The translations under genes were made by a program, and so were the position numbers. DNA of 5,315 bases from Nocardioides sp. (lineage in GTDB: Bacteria > Actinomycetota > Actinomycetes > Propionibacteriales > Nocardioidaceae), in assembly GCA_031177735.1 (NCBI GenBank), contig JAPSKJ010000180.1:1-5315 (forward strand), in the 5' to 3' direction. Each line of letters starts with the position of its first letter. Position 1 is the first letter of the stretch. Of this stretch, positions 1 to 3,763 are shown in pieces. The notes below the pieces were generated by a model. It searched no databases. It was given only the letters and a program-made list of their open reading frames with translations, and was not told where the DNA came from.

Positions 1-7
1 GCTGATC

Positions 8-23
8 GCCGGCCTGCGCCGGC
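8..23. other. short GC hairpin upstream of clpP1
   Basis: Two copies of GCCGGC (8-13 and 18-23) are separated by CTGC. Because each copy is self-complementary, they can fold into a 6-bp stem with a 4-base loop. A TGA at 3-5 lies just before it, and another in a different frame at 47-49, so this could be the terminator of an upstream gene whose end lies at the window edge. No T-run follows. In related actinobacteria the upstream neighbour is often the trigger factor gene, but nothing of it can be identified here. In GC-rich DNA such a short palindrome may be chance. Confidence 0.25.
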
Positions 24-64
24 CCGGGCGGCGTACCGGAGGGCGCTGACGGGGAGCCGCGCCC

Positions 65-81
65 TTCTGCTGTCGGCGAAC
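65..81 (+). promoter_or_regulatory. possible ClgR-type operator upstream of clpP1
   Basis: The segment TTCTGCTGTCGGCGAAC has a perfect right half-site GCGAAC (76-81) and a degenerate left half that keeps GC at 69-70, with 5 bases between. ClgR is the known activator of clpP1P2 in Streptomyces and Corynebacterium, and its described sites resemble GTTCGC-N5-GCGAAC. Only one half matches well, so this is a candidate. Its position directly before the ribosome binding site at 82-87 is odd for an activator, unless transcription starts further downstream. Confidence 0.3.
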
Positions 82-87
82 AGGAGG
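82..87 (+). promoter_or_regulatory. ribosome binding site of clpP1 (GTG 97)
   Basis: A perfect AGGAGG lies 9 bases before the GTG at 97. It is the main reason for choosing 97 over the in-frame GTG at 133 and ATG at 157. No ATG, GTG or TTG occurs in this frame between the window edge and 97, although the frame is open. Confidence 0.65.
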
Positions 88-96
88 CGACAACCC

Positions 97-762
97 GTGG
101 AAGTGTCCGGAGCGGCGGCTAGGGTCGGCCACGTGAACGAGTACTCCAAGCCGTCCATGAGCGGCGGCGGCGGCATCAACGTCCTCGACGACCACATCTA
201 CAACCGGCTGCTGCGCGAGCGCATCGTGTTCCTCGGATCCGAGGTGCGCGACCAGAACGCGAACGCGATCTGCGCCCAGCTGCTCCTGCTCTCGGCGGAG
301 GACCCCGAGGCGGACATCTTCCTCCACATCAACAGCCCGGGCGGCTCCGTCGACGCCGGCATGGCGATCTACGACACGATGAACTACATCCCCAACGACG
401 TCGCCACGGTCGGCATGGGCCTGGCCGCGTCGATGGGTCAGTTCCTGCTCTGCGCCGGCGCCAAGGGCAAGCGCTATGCGCTGCCGCACGCGCGGATCAT
501 GATGCACCAGCCGTCCTCCGGCATGGGTGGCTCGGCCTCCGACATCAAGATCCAGGCGCAGCAGTCGCTGCACATCAAGAAGGTGCTGCTCGACCTCATC
601 GCCGAGCACACCGGCCAGAGCGTCGAGCAGGTGACCGTCGACGCCGACCGCGACCGCTGGTTCACCGCCCATGAGGCACTCGAGTACGGCCTGGTCGACA
701 AGGTCATCACAAGCGCCCGCGAAGCCGCCGACGAGGGCCGTCCGGCCCACACGAAGGACTGA
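97..762 (+). CDS. clpP1: ClpP1, ATP-dependent Clp protease proteolytic subunit
   Basis: Cytoplasmic serine peptidase subunit. In actinobacteria a ClpP1 ring stacks on a ClpP2 ring to form the degradation chamber served by ClpX and ClpC1. The 221-residue product has the full ClpP fold and an intact triad: Ser112 in the AASMG motif, His137 in MMHQP and Asp186 in the DRDRWF segment. The INSPGGS motif is at 79-84. It is closer to mycobacterial ClpP1 than to ClpP2 (FLGSEV, KRYALPHAR and DRDRWFTA segments; compared from memory). From GTG 97 the N-terminus is about 12-14 residues longer than mycobacterial ClpP1 and contains a GGGG run (23-26) before the conserved IYNRLL. GTG 133 would give the usual length, so the start is uncertain, and N-terminal trimming is known for these subunits. 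It is the first gene of a pair with clpP2, 4 bases apart. Identity is very sure; only the start is open. Confidence 0.96.
   Translation: MEVSGAAARVGHVNEYSKPSMSGGGGINVLDDHIYNRLLRERIVFLGSEVRDQNANAICAQLLLLSAEDPEADIFLHINSPGGSVDAGMAIYDTMNYIPNDVATVGMGLAASMGQFLLCAGAKGKRYALPHARIMMHQPSSGMGGSASDIKIQAQQSLHIKKVLLDLIAEHTGQSVEQVTVDADRDRWFTAHEALEYGLVDKVITSAREAADEGRPAHTKD
120..125 (+). promoter_or_regulatory. possible -10 element for a leaderless clpP1 transcript
   Basis: TAGGGT fits the actinobacterial -10 pattern TAnnnT and lies 7 bases before the in-frame GTG at 133. That spacing is what is expected if transcription starts at the G of that codon, giving a leaderless mRNA. The best -35 candidate, GTGGAA at 97-102 with a 17-base spacer, is poor. 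Under this model the candidate ClgR site would sit at about -68 to -52, a sensible place for an activator. It competes with the model in which the AGGAGG at 82-87 starts translation at 97. Confidence 0.25.
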
Positions 763-766
763 GGAC

Positions 767-1381
767 ATGAACTACTACATCCCCCAGTGGGAGGAGCGGA
801 CGTCCTACGGCTTCCGCCGCATCGACCCCTACGCCAAGCTGTTCGAGGACCGCATCGTCTACCTCGGCACCCCGATCTCCGACGACGTCGCGAACGCGGT
901 GATCGCGCAGCTGATGTGCCTGGAGTCGATGAACCCCGACCAGGACATCCAGATCTACATCAACAGCCCCGGTGGCTCCTTCACCGCGCTGACGGCGATC
1001 TACGACACGATGAACTTCATCAAGTGCGACGTGCAGACGGTGTGCATCGGGCAGGCGGCCTCCGCGGCGGCGATCCTGCTGGGTGCCGGCGCGCACGGCA
1101 AGCGACTCGCGCTGCCCAACAGCCGGATCCTGATCCACCAGCCCTACACCGAGGGCACCTTCGGCCAGACCTCCGACATCGAGATCCAGGCCAACGAGAT
1201 CCTGCGGATGCGCGAGCTGCTCGAGAAGATGATCAGCGACCACACCGGCAGGTCGGTCGAGGACGTCAGCCGCGACATCGAGCGCGACAAGATCCTCACC
1301 GCCGCGCAGGCGGTCGACTACGGCCTCATCGACGCGGTGGTGGAGTCGCGCAAGCCCACCCCCGCGTTCGCCGGGCGATGA
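767..1381 (+). CDS. clpP2: ClpP2, ATP-dependent Clp protease proteolytic subunit
   Basis: Second, non-identical ClpP peptidase subunit and expected partner of ClpP1 in a mixed tetradecamer in the cytoplasm. In mycobacteria ClpP2 is the ring that receives ClpX or ClpC1. The 204-residue product has Ser99 in the GQAASA motif, His124 in LIHQP and Asp174 in the ERDKIL segment, so it should be active. INSPGGSF is at 65-72. The GQAASAAA and RDKILTA signatures and the N-terminal YGFRRIDPYAKLFEDR segment match the ClpP2 type rather than ClpP1. The ATG at 767 was chosen because it is preceded by GAAGGA (753-758) 8 bases upstream and begins just before the conserved fold; a longer open frame back to 671 runs inside clpP1 and is not credible. 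The ATG is 4 bases after the clpP1 stop, so translational coupling is likely. Confidence 0.96.
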   Translation: MNYYIPQWEERTSYGFRRIDPYAKLFEDRIVYLGTPISDDVANAVIAQLMCLESMNPDQDIQIYINSPGGSFTALTAIYDTMNFIKCDVQTVCIGQAASAAAILLGAGAHGKRLALPNSRILIHQPYTEGTFGQTSDIEIQANEILRMRELLEKMISDHTGRSVEDVSRDIERDKILTAAQAVDYGLIDAVVESRKPTPAFAGR

Positions 1382-1430
1382 GCGGTTCCCCGTGTCCGTC
1401 CCACCAGTGGGGACGGACACGGGGTACCGT
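1382..1430 (+). terminator. long perfect hairpin after clpP2
   Basis: CCCCGTGTCCGTCCC (1388-1402) is the exact reverse complement of 1410-1424, giving a 15-bp stem with a 7-base loop (1403-1409). Beyond one T-T mismatch (1387/1425) it continues with four more pairs (1383-1386 with 1426-1429) and a possible G-U (1382/1430). It begins directly after the clpP2 stop codon. No T-run follows, so it is not a classical intrinsic terminator. It could be an actinobacterial terminator without a U-tail, a 3' stabiliser of the clpP1P2 message, an RNase processing site, or a dispersed palindromic repeat. Confidence 0.5.
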
Positions 1431-1431
1431 C

Positions 1432-1468
1432 GCGGGAGCTGATCCCGCAGGACCGGGCACACGCCCGG
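1432..1468 (+). other. two further hairpins before clpX
   Basis: GCGGGA (1432-1437) pairs with TCCCGC (1443-1448) around a 5-base loop. CCGGGC (1453-1458) pairs with GCCCGG (1463-1468) around a 4-base loop. Together with the long stem before them they make three hairpins in a row that fill most of the clpP2-clpX gap. Each of these two is only 6 bp, and neither has a T-run after it. They may lower read-through into clpX or simply reflect base composition. Confidence 0.35.
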
Positions 1469-1495
1469 CCCCGCACAGCACGACAGATCTGAGTT

Positions 1496-1500
1496 GGAGG
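1496..1500 (+). promoter_or_regulatory. ribosome binding site of clpX
   Basis: GGAGG lies 10 bases before the GTG at 1511. An ATG at 1501 touches the GGAGG directly, is out of frame with clpX and ends after 8 codons, so it is not used as the start. The GTG is supported by the conserved ClpX N-terminus that begins MARIGDGGDLLKCSFCGK. Confidence 0.75.
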
Positions 1501-1510
1501 ATGACCGCCC

Positions 1511-2794
1511 GTGGCACGCATCGGTGACGGAGGCGACCTGCTGAAGTGTTCCTTCTGCGGGAAGAGCCAGAAGCAGGTCAAGAAGCTCATCGCCGGACCG
1601 GGTGTCTACATCTGCGACGAGTGCATCGATCTGTGCAACGAGATCATCGAGGAGGAGCTCAGCGAGGGCACCGAGGTCAGCCTCGAGGAGCTGCCCAAGC
1701 CCAAGGAGATCTTCGAGTTCCTCAACTCCTACGTGATCGGTCAGGAGCAGGCGAAGAAGGCGCTCTCGGTCGCGGTCTACAACCACTACAAGCGGGTGCA
1801 GGCGGGCCTGCAGCCGGTGGCCGGCAAGCACTCCAAGGAGGAGAGCGTCGAGGTCGCCAAGTCCAACATCCTGGTCATCGGGCCGACCGGCTGTGGCAAG
1901 ACCTACCTCGCCCAGACCCTGGCGCGCATGCTCAACGTGCCGTTCGCCATCGCGGACGCCACGGCCCTGACCGAGGCCGGCTACGTCGGTGAGGACGTCG
2001 AGAACATCCTGCTCAAGCTGATCCAGGCCGCCGACTACGACGTCAAGAAGGCCGAGACCGGCATCATCTACATCGACGAGATCGACAAGGTCGCCCGCAA
2101 GGCCGAGAACCCCTCGATCACGCGGGACGTCTCCGGCGAGGGCGTGCAGCAGGCACTGCTGAAGATCATCGAGGGCACCACCGCCTCGGTGCCTCCGCAG
2201 GGTGGCCGCAAGCACCCCCACCAGGAGTTCATCCAGATCGACACCACCAACATCCTCTTCATCGTGGGTGGGGCGTTCGCGGGTCTGGAGCACATCGTCG
2301 AGCAGCGGGTCGGCAAGAAGACCCTCGGCTTCACCGCGGAGGTGCGCGGCAAGGTCGAGCGCGACGCCGACGACCTCCTTGCGCAGGTGCGACCCGAGGA
2401 CCTCACCAAGTTCGGGCTGATCCCCGAGTTCATCGGCCGACTGCCGCTGATCGCCAGCGTCAACAAGCTCGACCGCGAGGCGTTGGTCCAGATCCTCACC
2501 GAGCCCCGCAACGCCCTGGTCAAGCAGTACCAGAAGCTCTTCGAGCTCGACGGCGTGGCGCTGGAGTTCACCTCCGAGGCCATCGACGCGATCGCCGACA
2601 AGGCGCTCGAGCGCGGCACGGGCGCCCGTGGCCTGCGGGCGATCATCGAGGAGGTGCTCCTCCACGTGATGTACGACGTGCCCTCCCGTGGTGACATCGG
2701 GCGAGTGATCATCACCGATGACGTCGTCGCCGGTGAGGCGGCGCCGACCCTGGTGCCGCGCGAGGCCGAGACGAAGAAGAAGAAGTCCGCCTGA
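1511..2794 (+). CDS. clpX: ClpX, AAA+ unfoldase subunit of Clp protease
   Basis: Hexameric cytoplasmic ATPase that binds tagged or adaptor-delivered proteins, unfolds them and passes them into the ClpP chamber. The 427-residue product is full length. The N-terminal zinc-binding domain has Cys13, Cys16, Cys35 and Cys38. The AAA+ domain has Walker A GPTGCGKT (124-131), the substrate-gripping pore loop GYVG (157-160), Walker B IIYIDE (185-190), an RKH loop (233-235), an arginine finger in EFIGR (Arg310) and sensor II in GTGARGLR (Arg373). The ClpP-docking loop reads LGF (272-274), the form I recall from mycobacteria, where many other bacteria have IGF. The C-terminus ends in a lysine run and KSA. 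The gene lies 129 bases after clpP2 behind several hairpins, so it may be read from its own promoter or by partial read-through; I found no convincing promoter. No motif is missing. Confidence 0.98.
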   Translation: MARIGDGGDLLKCSFCGKSQKQVKKLIAGPGVYICDECIDLCNEIIEEELSEGTEVSLEELPKPKEIFEFLNSYVIGQEQAKKALSVAVYNHYKRVQAGLQPVAGKHSKEESVEVAKSNILVIGPTGCGKTYLAQTLARMLNVPFAIADATALTEAGYVGEDVENILLKLIQAADYDVKKAETGIIYIDEIDKVARKAENPSITRDVSGEGVQQALLKIIEGTTASVPPQGGRKHPHQEFIQIDTTNILFIVGGAFAGLEHIVEQRVGKKTLGFTAEVRGKVERDADDLLAQVRPEDLTKFGLIPEFIGRLPLIASVNKLDREALVQILTEPRNALVKQYQKLFELDGVALEFTSEAIDAIADKALERGTGARGLRAIIEEVLLHVMYDVPSRGDIGRVIITDDVVAGEAAPTLVPREAETKKKKSA

Positions 2795-2798
2795 GGCC

Positions 2799-2822
2799 CT
2801 GCCGGGCCCCCGGGCCCGGCAG
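2799..2822 (+). terminator. probable clpX terminator hairpin
   Basis: CTGCCGGGC (2799-2807) pairs with GCCCGGCAG (2814-2822) in a 9-bp perfect stem, with up to one or two further C-G pairs closing the loop. It starts 5 bases after the clpX stop. No T-run follows. A weaker stem, CGGAC (2823-2827) with GTCCG (2833-2837), comes immediately afterwards. The position and strength suggest termination of clpX transcription, but this cannot be proved from sequence. Confidence 0.5.
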
Positions 2823-2851
2823 CGGACCATCCGTCCGGCAACGGCGATAGT
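2823..2851 (+). promoter_or_regulatory. weak promoter candidate for the downstream gene
   Basis: CGGACC (2823-2828) and GATAGT (2846-2851) are separated by 17 bases and loosely resemble -35 and -10 hexamers. The -10 candidate misses the usual first T. A start near 2858 would leave a leader that carries the GAGG at 2872 and the small ORF at 2881. This is the best candidate I see in the 154-base gap, but it is weak. Confidence 0.18.
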
Positions 2852-2880
2852 CCTTTCGGGTCATTTCCGCCGAGGTGGTC

Positions 2881-2952
2881 ATGCGGCTGCGCGCGGCACG
2901 AGAGAATCGGCCTGTGGCCGTCAACCTGATCCGGGCAGGGATGCGCGCGTGA
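2881..2952 (+). CDS. possible 23-residue leader ORF
   Basis: An ATG at 2881 is preceded by GAGG (2872-2875) at 5-base spacing and opens a 23-codon frame (MRLRAARENR, then PVAVNLIRAGMRA). It is rich in arginine and alanine and has no recognisable domain. Its TGA (2950-2952) overlaps the GTG start codon of the next gene in the arrangement GTGA, which would let a terminating ribosome restart on the downstream gene. It may be a translated leader that couples or controls that gene. It is short enough to arise by chance in GC-rich DNA, so existence as a translated ORF is uncertain; I do not recognise the peptide. Confidence 0.3.
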   Translation: MRLRAARENRPVAVNLIRAGMRA

Positions 2953-3689
2953 GCTCTGAGCACAAGGCTCCCTTCGCAGCCTTCCTGGTCGTCTCCATCG
3001 CGTGCGTGGTCGTGCTGGCCAACGCACTGCGCAGCGACGCCCTCGGAGCGCTCCAGCTGGCCGCGCCGGTGCCGGTGATCGCCGGGGAGCTGCTGCTGCC
3101 CGACGCCGGCGGCGAGCGTCGCGCCGCTGCGGAGGACGACCCCGCTGACGTCGAGCACGTCGTCCCGGCGCCGCCCACCGAGTCGCCTGCTTCGGCACCG
3201 CTCTCGCACCCGGGCGCCCGCAGCGCCGAGGCGCCCACCTCCGAGGAGGGGGACAGCCGGGACCGCGACAAGGACCGGGGCCGCCACCAGGCTGAGAAGC
3301 CGGCCGGTGCGCCCGAGCGGCCGGACGAGGACACGACCGGCCCGACGACGTCGCTCACGCCGACCGGCCCAGGCGACGCCGTGCCCGAGCCCGGACAGCC
3401 CCTGGCGGCTCTCGGCCCGCAGGGGCCCGGTGCTGCGAGCGTCCACGCGAGCGACCACTCCAAGGCGCGTGGGAACTCGCGCGGCAAGGGTCACGGGGCG
3501 CGCGGAGACGACCGACGGACGTGGGGCGGCGATCCGGGTCCGGCGGCCGCGGTGCCCGCCTGGGGCGCGCATCAGCCGAAGCACGGCCAGGGGTCGGCTC
3601 ACCAGGAGTCCCCGCACGCGGACGAGCACGGCTGGGACTCGGGCACCGATGAGCACAGCCAGCCCGGCGTCGGCCACGGCCGCGACTGA
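2949..3689 (+). CDS. hypothetical single-pass membrane protein with disordered His-rich tail
   Basis: I do not recognise this 246-residue protein. The GTG at 2949 is the first usable start in the frame and has AGGG (2937-2940) 8 bases upstream; the frame is open further upstream into clpX but has no credible start there. A short N-terminus with Lys6 is followed by one hydrophobic helix at about residues 8-27, then a mildly hydrophobic Ala/Leu/Pro/Val stretch to about 50. The rest (51-246) is low-complexity, rich in Pro, Gly, Ala, Asp, Glu and Arg, and looks disordered. The last 81 residues hold 10 histidines, 7 of them in the final 39, mixed with Asp, Glu, Gln and Gly. The helix could be an uncleaved anchor or a signal peptide, placing the tail outside the cell. 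The His-rich end could bind metal ions, but that is inference. The gene sits between two GC hairpins and looks like a single-gene unit, perhaps coupled to the leader ORF. Codon use looks ordinary for the window, and GC-rich third positions support a real gene. Confidence 0.7.
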   Translation: MSSEHKAPFAAFLVVSIACVVVLANALRSDALGALQLAAPVPVIAGELLLPDAGGERRAAAEDDPADVEHVVPAPPTESPASAPLSHPGARSAEAPTSEEGDSRDRDKDRGRHQAEKPAGAPERPDEDTTGPTTSLTPTGPGDAVPEPGQPLAALGPQGPGAASVHASDHSKARGNSRGKGHGARGDDRRTWGGDPGPAAAVPAWGAHQPKHGQGSAHQESPHADEHGWDSGTDEHSQPGVGHGRD

Positions 3690-3725
3690 TCAGCCTGACG
3701 GAGCCGGACCCCTGACCCGGGCGGT

Positions 3726-3755
3726 CCGGGCGGTCGCGACGGCGTGACCGCCCGG
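3726..3755. terminator. shared hairpin between convergent genes
   Basis: CCGGGCGGTC (3726-3735) pairs with GACCGCCCGG (3746-3755) in a 10-bp perfect stem. It can extend through a G-U and two G-C pairs (3736-3738 with 3743-3745) to a 4-base loop. It lies 36 bases after the stop of the membrane-protein gene and 8 bases beyond the stop of valS on the other strand, so it can serve both as a two-way terminator. No T-run is present on either side, as is common in such genomes. The left arm is duplicated at 3717-3726. Confidence 0.6.
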
Positions 3756-3763
3756 CCCGCGGG

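Noticed and set aside
231..244. 14-base perfect palindrome CCTCGGATCCGAGG inside clpP1
   Set aside because: It encodes the conserved FLGSEV residues in favoured codons; protein conservation and base composition explain it.
1425..1430. TACCGT as a -10 element for a clpX promoter
   Set aside because: It lies within the right flank of the long hairpin, and no -35-like hexamer sits at suitable distance.
1501..1527. 8-codon ORF starting at ATG 1501 and overlapping the clpX start
   Set aside because: The ATG directly abuts GGAGG with no spacing for initiation, while GTG 1511 has correct spacing and the conserved ClpX N-terminus.
707..2830. Long minus-strand open frame of 707 codons across clpP1, clpP2 and clpX
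   Set aside because: It lies opposite genes with complete catalytic and ATPase motifs, and its translation is a low-complexity Leu/Asp/Gly/Arg/Val-rich sequence typical of the antisense frame of GC-rich genes.
2718..2948. Upstream extension of the membrane-protein gene back into clpX
   Set aside because: The extension is Arg/Pro-rich, overlaps the clpX C-terminus and its terminator hairpin, and would bury the membrane helix about 85 residues in; GTG 2949 with AGGG upstream fits better.
2949..3005. Possible lipoprotein signal with Cys19 in the hydrophobic segment (VVSIAC)
   Set aside because: Position -3 to the Cys is Ser rather than Leu/Val/Ile, the hydrophobic run continues after the Cys, and the n-region has only Lys6 as a clear positive charge.
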